Source: Sinorhizobium psoraleae
GTDB lineage: Bacteria; Pseudomonadota; Alphaproteobacteria; Rhizobiales; Rhizobiaceae
Assembly (NCBI RefSeq): GCF_013283645.1
Contig: NZ_JABEKV010000002.1
Coordinates: 1,309,798-1,373,797 of the forward strand
Length of the DNA: 64,000 nucleotides
Direction: 5' to 3'
Below are positions 56,244-64,000 of this stretch, piece by piece. Within the stretch, counting starts at the first letter, position 1, and each line of letters opens with the position of its first letter. The translations under genes were made by a program, and so were the position numbers. The notes under the pieces were generated by a model. It was not told where the DNA came from. It saw only the letters and a list, made by a program, of their open reading frames with translations, and ran no database searches.

Positions 56244-57344
56244 ATGATGAAGACATGCGATCTCATAAAAACCGGCATCACAGCCCTGTTCCTTGCGACA
56301 TCGGTTCAGTTTTCGGCAGCGGCCCAGGACGCCATTCCTGACGTCGACACAGTGTGTCCCAATCCGACCCAGGCCAAGGGCTTCAAGACCTGCGCCGACA
56401 TCGCCAAGGCTGAAGCCGAGGGCGAACTTGTCTTCTACGCAACCGACATCGAGAGCGGTACGGTCAAGGTTCTCCAGGATTTCGAGAAGCTCTATCCCAA
56501 GATCAAGACCAGTTACGTCCGCCTTCAGGCCGGTGCGCTCTATGCCCGTCTGCTCGCCGAGCGGCAGGGCCAGAGCTATCTCGCCGACATCTTCCAGATC
56601 GGCGACGTCGGCCTCGTCATGGATTTCCAGAAACGCGGCGGCTACGCCCGCTACGTCTCGCCGGAAATGACGGCCTACAAGGCCGAGTACAAGAGCAATC
56701 CCGAAGGCTATTGGACCTGGGCCGTACTGATGCCGGCCGGCCTCGCCTACAATCCGAAAATAACTCCGGATGACGAAGCACCGAAGGACTGGAACGACCT
56801 TCTCGACCCCAAGTGGAAGGGCGCCGTCAGCATGAAGTCGGCCAATTCCGGCATGCAGCACGTGACCTGGTATCAGATTCGGGAGCATGTGGCCCCTGAC
56901 TACTGGGAAAAGTTTGCCGAGTTGGAGCCGCGTGCCTTCGATTCCATGGTCCAGCAGTTCGACCGTCTGGTAAACGGTGAAGACAAGGTGGCCATGACCG
57001 CGCAATACGCGGCCTATCTCGAATACCGGGCGAAGGGCGCCCCGATCGCCTTCGTCGCCCCCTCCTCCGGCCTTCCCTCAGGCCCCGAGGTCGTCGGTAT
57101 CGTCAAGGAAGCGCCGCACGCCAACGCCGCGCGCCTTTTCCTCGACTGGTATCTATCAACGGAAGGGCAGAAGGCGTCCGTCGCGCACTGGTACTTCCAT
57201 TCGCCGCGCGAGGACGTGGCGCCGCCTGAAGGCGCCCTGCCGCTGAGCAAGATGAAGCTGCTCTTCCCGGCCGACTGGCTGGCCTATGCGGCGACTAGGC
57301 CGGACTTCCTTCGCCAGATGCGCTCGATGTCCGGGCTCCAGTAA
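56244..57344 (+). CDS. ABC transporter substrate-binding protein (family 1, iron/putrescine type), copy 1
   Basis: 366-residue extracytoplasmic binding protein with an N-terminal signal peptide ending SAAAQ. Motifs shared with its paralogue at 60284 include GFKTCADIAKAEAEG, IKTSYVRLQAGALYARL and a C-terminal RSMSGLQ. GGGAGGAG precedes the ATG. The family includes binding proteins for iron(III), thiamine and phosphonates. Its two-Cys N-terminal segment (TVCPNPTQAKGFKTC) is conserved in both copies, so a disulfide is likely. Confidence 0.88.
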   Translation: MMKTCDLIKTGITALFLATSVQFSAAAQDAIPDVDTVCPNPTQAKGFKTCADIAKAEAEGELVFYATDIESGTVKVLQDFEKLYPKIKTSYVRLQAGALYARLLAERQGQSYLADIFQIGDVGLVMDFQKRGGYARYVSPEMTAYKAEYKSNPEGYWTWAVLMPAGLAYNPKITPDDEAPKDWNDLLDPKWKGAVSMKSANSGMQHVTWYQIREHVAPDYWEKFAELEPRAFDSMVQQFDRLVNGEDKVAMTAQYAAYLEYRAKGAPIAFVAPSSGLPSGPEVVGIVKEAPHANAARLFLDWYLSTEGQKASVAHWYFHSPREDVAPPEGALPLSKMKLLFPADWLAYAATRPDFLRQMRSMSGLQ

Positions 57345-57358
57345 GCGGGGGAAGATCA

Positions 57359-59086
57359 TTGGCTTTGCAATCTGTTGACGCCGACGCCGGGTTCGACCGG
57401 CGCGGCCTGGGCCTGACGTCGCAAGGGATCATCACGGCGGTGATCCTCATCATCTGCGGCGCCCTCGTGCTCTACCCTCTGTTCTTCCTTTTCGCGGAAT
57501 CGCTGAACATTGGCGATCCGCAGGTCTTCCCGCCCGAGCGTATCGGGTTCGGAAACTACGTCGATATGCTGTTCGACTGGCGCATCATCGGCAACACGCT
57601 GAAGGTGGCGCTCTTCTCGACCGGCATCGCCGTCACGATCGGCTTCATCCTCGCCTGGATCCTGACGCGGACGGAAATCCCCGGGCGCGCCGTGCTGGAG
57701 CGGCTGATGGAGGTGCCGTTCTATGTCACGCCCCTCGTCGGGGCGCTTTCCTGGAGTATCCTGGCCGCGCCGCAGAGCGGCTTCCTCAACCAGGCATGGG
57801 CCTATTTCGGCGGCTCGAACCGCCTTATCGACGTCTATACCCCCATGGGTGTCGCCTGGGTCATGGCGCTCTTCGAAGGCAGCGTCGCCTTCGTCATGAT
57901 CTCCGCGGCGATGAAGTCCATGGATCCGGCTCTCGAGGAAGGCGCACGCGTCATGGGCGCGAGCAAGCTGCGGACCATGATCACGGTCACCTTGCCGCTG
58001 GTCGCGCCCGGCGTACTCGGCGCGGCGATCTTCGTCTTCGCCGAGATGCTCGGCTCCTTTGCCGCCGCTCTGGTTCTCGGAATTCCCGGCCACTTCTATG
58101 TCATCACAACGGCGATCTGGGAGCTGACCCTTTCCTATCCGCCGGATTACGGCCGGGCCTCGGCCCTCGGCATCTCGCTCTTCGTCATCATGTTCGCGAC
58201 ATTGGCCCTCTACCGCTGGCTCGTCAGGAAGGATGCCTATTCCACCATTTCCGGAAAGGCGTTCCGGCCGCGCCGCATGCAGATGGGGCGATGGACATGG
58301 GTTCTGGCAGGCTTCTGCTGGCTCTATGTTGTCGTGGCGGTCGTGATGCCGCTCGGCGCGCTGCTCATCACGTCCTTCGAACGCTTTGCCACCGTGCTTT
58401 TGCACCAGGCGCAGTTCACCGCGCAGAACTATATCACGGCCTTCAGTCTCGCCTCCGTGCGCGACGCCATCGTCAACAGCCTTATCCTCGGCTTTGGCAC
58501 GGCCACCGTCGGCGTCTTCGTGATGGTGCTGCTCGTCTGGATCATCTATCGCTCCCGCATGCCCGGGGCCGGCGTCATCGAATATGTCGTGATGTTCCCG
58601 CAGGCAGTGCCGCGCATGGTCTTCGGCCTTGCGATCCTCTGGGCCTGGCTCAACATGCCGGTCTCGCTCTACGGCACACTCTGGCTGCTCGGCATCGGCT
58701 ACTTCACGGTGCTTCTGCCGCTCGGCGTGCGGACGCTTGCGGGTGTCGTGCTGCAAGTTGACAAGAGCTTGGAGGAATGCGCCCGCGTCTGCGGCGCGTC
58801 ATGGACGCATCAGTTGCGCACGATCACGCTCCCGCTCCTCAAGCCCGGTATCCTGGCCGCCTGGCTGCTGCTCTTCATCGCCAGCGTCCGGGAACTCGGT
58901 GTCTCGATTTATCTCATGGGACCAAATTCCAAGGTCATCGCACCGGCCATCGTCAGCTCCTGGTCAAGCGCCGGAACGGAACTGACGGCCGCGATGGCGG
59001 TGATCCAGACCCTCACCATCTTCATCGCTGTCATGCTCATGTTTTGGGTGACCGCGCGTCTGTCAAAACAGGGAAATGAATCATGA
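57359..59086 (+). CDS. ABC transporter permease, two fused permease domains (FbpB/ThiP type)
   Basis: 575-residue inner-membrane protein with two permease halves of about six spans each. The ATPase-contact loops EEGARVMGASKLRTMITVTL and EECARVCGASWTHQLRTITL appear once in each half. TTG at 57359 follows GGGGGAAG and gives the correct N-terminus. Overlaps the ATPase gene by ATGA. One gene thus replaces the usual permease pair. Confidence 0.91.
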   Translation: MALQSVDADAGFDRRGLGLTSQGIITAVILIICGALVLYPLFFLFAESLNIGDPQVFPPERIGFGNYVDMLFDWRIIGNTLKVALFSTGIAVTIGFILAWILTRTEIPGRAVLERLMEVPFYVTPLVGALSWSILAAPQSGFLNQAWAYFGGSNRLIDVYTPMGVAWVMALFEGSVAFVMISAAMKSMDPALEEGARVMGASKLRTMITVTLPLVAPGVLGAAIFVFAEMLGSFAAALVLGIPGHFYVITTAIWELTLSYPPDYGRASALGISLFVIMFATLALYRWLVRKDAYSTISGKAFRPRRMQMGRWTWVLAGFCWLYVVVAVVMPLGALLITSFERFATVLLHQAQFTAQNYITAFSLASVRDAIVNSLILGFGTATVGVFVMVLLVWIIYRSRMPGAGVIEYVVMFPQAVPRMVFGLAILWAWLNMPVSLYGTLWLLGIGYFTVLLPLGVRTLAGVVLQVDKSLEECARVCGASWTHQLRTITLPLLKPGILAAWLLLFIASVRELGVSIYLMGPNSKVIAPAIVSSWSSAGTELTAAMAVIQTLTIFIAVMLMFWVTARLSKQGNES

Positions 59087-60255
59087 AACAGGCAGAACGC
59101 ATCGAGACCGTCACGGAAATGACCGCCGCTGCGCCCGTCGACGCGTCGCCAGAGCCCGCCAAGCCACCTCATATCGTGGTCTCCGATCTCGTCATCAAAT
59201 ACGGCGCCTATACCGCCGTCCACGGCGTGAGCTTCGACATCCCTAAGGGCGAACATCTCACGCTCCTCGGCCCGTCGGGCTGCGGCAAGACGACGACCCT
59301 GCGCTCGATCGCCGGCCTCGAACATCCGTTCAGCGGCGAGATCCTGATCGACGGACACCCTGTGTATTCCTCCAGCCGGCGCGTCAACGTGCCCACGGAA
59401 CAGCGCGGCGTGTCGATGGTGTTCCAGTCCTATGCGATCTGGCCGCACATGACCGTCTTCGAGAACGTCGCCTATGGGTTGCGCGTAAGAAAGATATCGG
59501 CGGATGCCATTCGCGTGGCCGTCGAGAAATCGCTCGACCTCGTGCAGATGCGCCGCTACGCGGACCGCCCGGCGTCGCAGCTCTCCGGCGGACAGCAGCA
59601 GCGCGTCGCCCTTGCCCGCGCCATCGCCTTCGAACCCGCCGTAGTGCTGTTCGACGAGCCCCTCTCAAACCTCGACGCCAAGCTGCGCGGCGAGATGCGG
59701 GTGGAGCTCAAGGACCTGCAACGCACCCTCGGCATCAGCTCGGTCTATGTGACGCACGATCAGGAAGAGGCCTTCGCCATCTCCGATCGGGTCGTGATCA
59801 TGAACGAGGGGCGGATCGAGCAGATCGGCGGTCCGCAGGACATCTACGACCGCCCGCGCAACAGCTTCGTCGCGGACTTCGTCGGCTCCGCCAATCTCAT
59901 CAACGGCCGCGTGGACAAGGCAGCTTCAGGCGCCGACCACATCACGTTTCGGACGGAATCCGGGCTTTCGCTCAAGGCGCTGTCGCCGCGGCCGGTCAAG
60001 GGAGACGAGGCGCAGGTGGCGATCCGCACGGCCTATATCGGCCTCGGCGCGACGGCGACCAGCCACGCGAACCGCATCGAGGGCCGCGTGGCGCGTCGCA
60101 TGTTCCACGGCGATTTTGTCCAGTACCTCATCGACTGGCCGGCCGGGCAGCTGGTCGTGCGCCGGCCGCCGGCGGAACTGATCGAGGAAGGCGAAACGGT
60201 CACGATCGCCTTCGATGCGGAACACTGTGTTCTGCTCGAAGCGTCCACAAGCTGA
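59083..60255 (+). CDS. ABC transporter ATP-binding protein (FbpC/PotA type)
   Basis: 390-residue ATPase: Walker A GPSGCGKTTTL, signature LSGGQQQRVALARA, Walker B VVLFDEPLSNLDAKL and H-loop THDQEEAF, with a TOBE domain at about residues 290-385. A 25-residue Ala/Pro lead precedes the domain. Followed 28 bp later by a second binding-protein gene, so one permease-ATPase unit may serve two binding proteins. Confidence 0.92.
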   Translation: MKQAERIETVTEMTAAAPVDASPEPAKPPHIVVSDLVIKYGAYTAVHGVSFDIPKGEHLTLLGPSGCGKTTTLRSIAGLEHPFSGEILIDGHPVYSSSRRVNVPTEQRGVSMVFQSYAIWPHMTVFENVAYGLRVRKISADAIRVAVEKSLDLVQMRRYADRPASQLSGGQQQRVALARAIAFEPAVVLFDEPLSNLDAKLRGEMRVELKDLQRTLGISSVYVTHDQEEAFAISDRVVIMNEGRIEQIGGPQDIYDRPRNSFVADFVGSANLINGRVDKAASGADHITFRTESGLSLKALSPRPVKGDEAQVAIRTAYIGLGATATSHANRIEGRVARRMFHGDFVQYLIDWPAGQLVVRRPPAELIEEGETVTIAFDAEHCVLLEASTS

Positions 60256-60283
60256 ACAGCCGCAGCAAGGGAGGAGGAACCCT

Positions 60284-61366
60284 ATGAGAAAATGCCTGAC
60301 AGCAGGATTAATGGTGATGGCGACGATGGTCGTTTCACCGTCCTTTGCGCAGGAGGATGCGCGCGCCACCACCTGCTCCAATCCGGTGGAAATAAAAGGC
60401 TTCACGACCTGCGCGGACGTGGCCAGGGCCGAAGCGGAAGGTGCGCTCGTCCTCTATTCGCCCGCGCCCGAGCCGGGGACGGTCAAGATCCTGGAGGAGT
60501 TCAACAAGCTCTTCCCGAACATCAAGACGAGTTACGTCCGGCTCCAGACCGGCGCCCTCTACGCCCGCCTGATGGCCGAGCGCCAGGCAGGCAGTTATCT
60601 GGCCGACGTGCTGCATATGTCCGACCAGACGCTCGTCCACGACTTCCAGAACAAGAACGGTTTCGCGCCCTATGCCTCCCCGCAGCTGTCGCACTATGGC
60701 GCGGAATACAAGAGCCAGCCGGAGGGCCTGTGGACCTGGGGCGCAGTGATCATGGCGGGCTTTGCCTACAATCCGGCCTTCCTCAAGGCCGAAGAGGCGC
60801 CAAAAACCTGGGCCGAGATCGACAATCCTCGCTGGGACGGCGCCGTCAGCGTGAAATCGAGCAATTCCGGCCTCCAGTTCCTGACATGGGAGCTCGTCGG
60901 GCGGGCAAACGGCGGCGACGCCTTCTGGAAGAAATTCTCCGAACTCAAGCCGAAGGCCTTCGATTCCTACGTCCAGCAGTATGACCGTATCGTCAACGGC
61001 GACGACAAGCTGGCCGTGACAGCGCAATATTCCGGCTATCTGCTCTATCACAAGAAAGGCGCGCCGATGGAATTCGTCGCGCCCAGCGACGGCTTGCCGG
61101 CCGGCCCTGAAATCTGGGGCGTGACGAAGGAGGCTCCTCACCCCGAAGCGGCCCGCCTCTTCCTCGATTGGTTCCTCTCGCCGCTGGGGCAGAAAGTCCA
61201 GGCGGAGAATATTTTCCTGCATTCGCCTCGCACCGATGTCGATCCGCCGCCCGGCGGCGCGCCCATCGCCGAGCTCAAGCTGATGTTCCTGAAAGAATCC
61301 CCCGAGCTGCTCTCCCGGCGGAAGGAATTCGTCCGCATGTGGAGCACCATGAGCGGACTGCGTTGA
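60284..61366 (+). CDS. ABC transporter substrate-binding protein (family 1, iron/putrescine type), copy 2
   Basis: 360-residue paralogue of the protein at 56244, with a signal peptide ending SFAQ (ATG 60284, GGGAGGAGGAA upstream). Shared segments include IKTSYVRLQTGALYARLMAE, EYKSQPEGLWTWG, NGDDKLAVTAQY and the ending MSGLR. Similarity runs along the whole length but with many substitutions. The pair probably bind related ligands for the same channel. Confidence 0.89.
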   Translation: MRKCLTAGLMVMATMVVSPSFAQEDARATTCSNPVEIKGFTTCADVARAEAEGALVLYSPAPEPGTVKILEEFNKLFPNIKTSYVRLQTGALYARLMAERQAGSYLADVLHMSDQTLVHDFQNKNGFAPYASPQLSHYGAEYKSQPEGLWTWGAVIMAGFAYNPAFLKAEEAPKTWAEIDNPRWDGAVSVKSSNSGLQFLTWELVGRANGGDAFWKKFSELKPKAFDSYVQQYDRIVNGDDKLAVTAQYSGYLLYHKKGAPMEFVAPSDGLPAGPEIWGVTKEAPHPEAARLFLDWFLSPLGQKVQAENIFLHSPRTDVDPPPGGAPIAELKLMFLKESPELLSRRKEFVRMWSTMSGLR

Positions 61367-61375
61367 CAATACCCG

Positions 61376-61406
61376 CCGGCCGCCGCCCTTCACCATCGGC
61401 GGCCGG
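61376..61406 (+). terminator. Predicted hairpin after the third ABC operon
   Basis: Stem CCGGCCGCCG / CGGCGGCCGG with an 11-base loop, then TTCCTCC. The GC-rich stem suits a terminator, but the T-run is short. Confidence 0.5.
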
Positions 61407-61432
61407 TTCCTCCAATCCTGTGCGAGACCGCA

Positions 61433-62614
61433 ATGCAGCCGATCATGAGCGAATTCCGAACGGCCTTCATCGGCGCTGTCATTGTCGCTCTCGGCTCCAT
61501 AAGCATGTCGATCTACACGCCGGCCATGCCGCTCCTGGTTGACGAATTCTCGACTTCCGTGGCGGCCGTCCAGTTCACGCTGACCATCTATCTTGCGGGT
61601 TATGCTGCCGCCATTCTCGCCTGCGGCTCGCTCTCCGACGCCTTCGGCCGGCGGCGAACGGCGATCGGTTTCTTGGTCGTCTACCTGATCGGATGCGTCG
61701 TCGCGCTAGCGGCGTTCACAGTGGAGCTCCTCACGGCCGCGCGGCTGCTTCAGGGCATCGGGGCGGCCGCTGGAGTCTCGATCTCACGAGCGATCGTGCG
61801 CGACCAATACCACGGGCAGATATCGATGCGCATCATGAGCCTGATCGGCCTCATATTCGCCGTCGGCCCGGCTGTGGCGCCGACCTTGGGCGGAGCGATC
61901 CTCTCGGCGTTCGGCTGGCACGCGCTCTTCATCATGATGGCAGGCTACTCGGTCTTCGCGCTCGCTGTCATCGTCCTCCTATGCCGGGAGACGAACCTCA
62001 TGCGCAGTTCCGACATGGTGAGACCGGCAGTGGTGATGCGGACCTATCGCGCGATCCTCATGAACCGCCACTTCTTGCACGGTAGCCTCGTTCTGGGCCT
62101 TTCGGTCGGGGGCATCTATACTCTTGCGGTCGTGCTTCCGTTCGTCCTCGTCGAGACCGTCAAGCTGACGCCGACGCAGTTCGGCATGGCAATGATCTTG
62201 CAGACCGGCGCCTATGTCATCGGCAGCGCGATCGCTGCGCGGCTCCTCAGGCAGATCCGAGGCGAGGATCTGCTAACGGCCGGCATCGGGATCGTGGCTG
62301 CGGCGAGCATCGCGCTCGCCGGCAGCGGTCTCCTCCACACGACACTGTGGACAGTGATGCTGCCTGTCGGGCTATGGGCCTTCGGCGCCGCCTTCATCAT
62401 CCCGGGCGCAACCACGCTCGCGCTTGCAGAATTTCCCCACGCAGCCGGCGCCGCATCGGCCATGACTGGCTTCATGCAGATCGGCGGCGGCCTCGTCGGA
62501 TCTCTACTGGTTGCACTTCTCCTCGCGGCTCCGTCGGCGGCCTTCTACACCATCCTTCCCGCGATGGCCTTCGCCGCCGCGGCCTGCCGCCTTGGTTACC
62601 TTCTCCGGGTGTGA
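61433..62614 (+). CDS. MFS exporter, Bcr/CflA type
   Basis: 393-residue drug/metabolite efflux protein with 12 predicted membrane spans. The family segments SIYTPAMPLLVDEF, GSLSDAFGRRR (motif A) and RLLQGIGAAAGVSISRAIVRD are present. Start ATG 61433 or 61445. No GntR operator is seen upstream. Its 3' end abuts the integrase remnant, so the junction of a deletion or insertion lies just after its stop. Confidence 0.88.
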   Translation: MQPIMSEFRTAFIGAVIVALGSISMSIYTPAMPLLVDEFSTSVAAVQFTLTIYLAGYAAAILACGSLSDAFGRRRTAIGFLVVYLIGCVVALAAFTVELLTAARLLQGIGAAAGVSISRAIVRDQYHGQISMRIMSLIGLIFAVGPAVAPTLGGAILSAFGWHALFIMMAGYSVFALAVIVLLCRETNLMRSSDMVRPAVVMRTYRAILMNRHFLHGSLVLGLSVGGIYTLAVVLPFVLVETVKLTPTQFGMAMILQTGAYVIGSAIAARLLRQIRGEDLLTAGIGIVAAASIALAGSGLLHTTLWTVMLPVGLWAFGAAFIIPGATTLALAEFPHAAGAASAMTGFMQIGGGLVGSLLVALLLAAPSAAFYTILPAMAFAAAACRLGYLLRV

Positions 62615-62618
62615 TCGC

Positions 62619-62777
62619 CTCGGTGAGCTTGTACGCAGTTTCCGCCTTTGGCGTTCTTACCTTTGCGTCCGTAAGCACTCTGGCGCCCCGCTGATACCCG
62701 CATTTTCCATTTTTGATACCCGCATTCGTACCCGCTTTTCGCCGGGTTTCGGCGGTAAGTGGTAGAAACGTGGGCAT
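62619..62777 (-). pseudogene. 5' remnant of a tRNA-type tyrosine recombinase (integrase)
   Basis: From ATG 62777 the minus-strand frame encodes a lead rich in Thr/Gly/Lys and then LTDAKVRTPKAETAYKLTE, which resembles the DUF4102 N-terminal domain of P4-like integrases. After about 53 residues the resemblance stops at 62619, next to the stop of the MFS gene; the catalytic domain (normally another 350 residues) is absent. The start lies 27 bp from the 3' end of tRNA-Ser and points away from it, the usual layout of an island integrase. Confidence 0.6.
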
Positions 62778-62803
62778 TGGTCAGGGTGCTTGGGAAAAGC
62801 TTA

Positions 62804-62893
62804 TGGCGGACAGAGAGGGATTCGAACCCTCGATACGCTTTCACGTATACACGCGTTCCAGGCGTGCGCCTTCAACCACTCGGCCACCTGTCC
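62804..62893 (-). tRNA. tRNA-Ser (GGA)
   Basis: 90 nt on the minus strand including an encoded CCA at 62806-62804. Acceptor arm GGACAGG / CTCTGTCC region pairs, D-arm GTGGCCGAGTGG, anticodon GGA in a CCTGGAACG loop, a long class II variable arm and T-arm GGTTCGAATCC. The 3' end (62804) is a typical integration site. Confidence 0.95.
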
Positions 62894-62981
62894 ATCCTTA
62901 AACAGCCGATGGTCAGCCCGGCTGGATGGGGGAAGAGCGAAGCTCCACCGACGTGCGCCGGACGAACCGGCGGACGGGCGC

Positions 62982-63011
62982 GATATATACCGATGATCTG
63001 CGCGGGATCAA
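62982..63011 (-). promoter_or_regulatory. Predicted tRNA-Ser promoter
   Basis: Minus strand: -35 TTGATC (63011-63006), 17-18 bp spacer, -10 TATATC/ATATAT (about 62988-62982). It would start transcription about 80 bases before the tRNA. Confidence 0.45.
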
Positions 63012-63180
63012 CTGGTTTCTGACAGTTTATTGACATCTTGCGAAATGGCGTCGGCGAAGCCAACCATTGCGCTCGCAACTTGCGGCGCTTATCTGTGGCG
63101 CATAAGCGTAATTGATCGGAAAAACGCGTGTCGGGCGCGTATCTGGAGCGTAGCGGGCCACGGCGGCCGAAAGGACGAAG

Positions 63181-63498
63181 ATGCGGTTGCTGCTGAGGCT
63201 TGCAAGCTTTCTCGTGCTTACGGTGGCGGTGCTCGTCGGGACCGTCGACGCGATCCAGTCGGTTGCGGCTTCGGCGCCGGCTATGACCTCGCTCGCTGAT
63301 GCCATGTCCGTCCTCGGCCCGGATGCGCTCAACTGGGTGCACGCACTGCAGCGCACGGATGCCGGGCCGGCCATATGGTTGGCGGGGCTGCAATGGCTGC
63401 TCGCCCGACCCGCCTTCGCGGTGCTCCTGGTACTCGCCCTGCTCCTCTGGATGGCAGGCTACAAGAAACGCCCCGCCGCGGGCCGATTTGCCGCCTGA
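63181..63498 (+). CDS. Small membrane protein of unknown function
   Basis: 105 residues with a hydrophobic N-terminal segment (LLLRLASFLVLTVAVLVG, residues 3-20) and a second one near the C-terminus (PAFAVLLVLALLLWMAG), then a basic tail KKRP. ATG follows AAAGGACGAAG. The two-span layout with DAMSVLGPDALNWVHALQ between them suggests a conserved rhizobial hypothetical; no function recognised. It lies on the chromosome-like side of tRNA-Ser, upstream of msrA. Confidence 0.7.
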   Translation: MRLLLRLASFLVLTVAVLVGTVDAIQSVAASAPAMTSLADAMSVLGPDALNWVHALQRTDAGPAIWLAGLQWLLARPAFAVLLVLALLLWMAGYKKRPAAGRFAA

Positions 63499-63558
63499 TT
63501 TCGACTACAGCGCCGTGCATCTTATCAGAAGCGCAATGGACGCTGTGGCACTTTGAAT

Positions 63559-63606
63559 TGCTGCATGTTTCCTTAAATCGGCTTCGGTTTAAGGAAACAT
63601 GCAGCA
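63559..63606. repeat. 19-bp perfect inverted repeat (stem-loop)
   Basis: Arms at 63559-63577 and 63588-63606 (core ATGTTTCCTTAAA / TTTAAGGAAACAT) around a 10-base loop. It is much more AT-rich than the neighbouring genes and lies between the small membrane protein and msrA. It could end transcription or be a copy of a dispersed intergenic palindrome. Confidence 0.7.
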
Positions 63607-63648
63607 GCCCGTCATCGACGCGTTCCGCGCGCACGAAAGGAACCGGAG

Positions 63649-64000
63649 ATGTTTCTGATCGACATGTTCAAGAAGAAGACGATCCTGCCCGATGCGCAGA
63701 CGGCGCTCCGCGGACGCGAGGAGGAAATCCCGACGGCGGAGACGCATTTCGTCTCCGGACGTCCGCTGAAGGGCCCCTACCCCGAAGGCATGAAGAGGGT
63801 GCTTTTCGGCATGGGCTGCTTCTGGGGCGCCGAGCGGCTGCTCTGGAACATCCCCGGCATCTATGTCACCGCCGCCGGCTATTCCGGCGGGCTGACGCCG
63901 AACCCGACCTATCAGGAGACGACGACCGGGCTCACCGGGCATGCGGAGGTCGTGCTTGTCGTCTACGACCCGGCCAAGGCTTCCTTCGCAATGCTGCTCA
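63649..64000 (+). CDS. msrA: Peptide methionine sulfoxide reductase MsrA (partial, runs off the window)
   Basis: Repairs methionine-S-sulfoxide in proteins. The first 117 residues are in the window: a Lys-rich lead, then [14 protein letters not shown] with the catalytic Cys57, [14 protein letters not shown] and [17 protein letters not shown], all MsrA hallmarks. ATG 63649 has GGAACCGGAG upstream. The 3' end lies beyond base 64000. Confidence 0.95.
   Translation, partial: MFLIDMFKKKTILPDAQTALRGREEEIPTAETHFVSGRPLKGPYPEGMKRVLFGMGCFWGAERLLWNIPGIYVTAAGYSGGLTPNPTYQETTTGLTGHAEVVLVVYDPAKASFAMLL

Noticed and set aside
57356..58756. 466-codon open frame on the minus strand
   Set aside because: Antisense shadow of the fused permease; composition is dominated by His, Asp, Glu and Arg, with no family resemblance.
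62596..62844. Minus-strand frame overlapping tRNA-Ser
   Set aside because: Its first residues are translated tRNA sequence, a common artefact. The integrase-like fragment is in another frame.

Overview
The window reads as a GC-rich alphaproteobacterial replicon, most likely a Rhizobiaceae member of the Sinorhizobium/Ensifer type. This is inferred from the K-antigen-like surface polysaccharide genes, the very high density of ABC importers and oxidative catabolic operons, and the right-hand tRNA-Ser/msrA flank. No rRNA, CRISPR array, intact insertion sequence or replication origin was seen.

Layout. (1) 1-8.7 kb is the end of a surface polysaccharide locus: arabinose-5-phosphate isomerase (KpsF/KdsD), an acyltransferase-3/SGNH protein, a pyruvyl transferase, an MsbA-type exporter and a sulfotransferase, with gene-poor spacers between them. 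(2) 8.7-25.5 kb is a first catabolic cluster: CoxG-like protein, HyuB/HyuA (ATP-dependent lactam hydrolase family), a double cupin, an HpcH/HpaI aldolase, a DAO-type FAD oxidoreductase, a three-subunit molybdenum hydroxylase split over two transcription units, an IclR regulator, a polar amino acid ABC importer and an aminotransferase. Four copies of a palindrome (consensus TTTCGCACA-N2-TGTGCGAAA) sit at the promoter regions of this cluster, so one IclR regulon is likely. The gene set fits uptake and ring opening of a nitrogen heterocycle, but the substrate is unknown. (3) 25.5-26.7 kb is a decayed joint with remnants of a TctA permease and a LacI regulator. (4) 26.7-61.4 kb is a second, larger catabolic supercluster: two GMC oxidoreductases and an aldehyde dehydrogenase, a dipeptide-type ABC importer, two SDRs, a GntR/FCD regulator, a 3-hydroxyacyl-CoA dehydrogenase-like enzyme, a BKACE cleavage enzyme, a branched-chain-type ABC importer with a cyclase-family hydrolase, a CoA-based beta-oxidation-like operon (acyl-CoA dehydrogenase, fumarate-reductase-like flavoprotein, two enoyl-CoA hydratases, two full-length CoA transferases, a MaoC hydratase), a second aldolase and a third ABC importer with two binding proteins. 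Six copies of TGTGATCACA lie at the promoter regions of these operons and point to a single GntR regulon of more than 25 genes. (5) 61.4-64 kb holds an MFS exporter, a 5' remnant of a tRNA-type integrase, tRNA-Ser(GGA), a small membrane protein gene and the start of msrA.

How it works together (inference). The supercluster logic is import by three unrelated ABC systems, oxidation of alcohol to aldehyde to acid (GMC, ALDH), CoA activation (CoA transferases), dehydrogenation, hydration and cleavage (ACAD, ECH/MaoC, BKACE, aldolase). The integrase remnant next to tRNA-Ser suggests that DNA to its left entered as a genomic island whose left end lies outside the window; the mobility module has decayed. 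The two candidate undescribed systems are the IclR-controlled Mo-hydroxylase/HyuAB pathway and the GntR-controlled supercluster.
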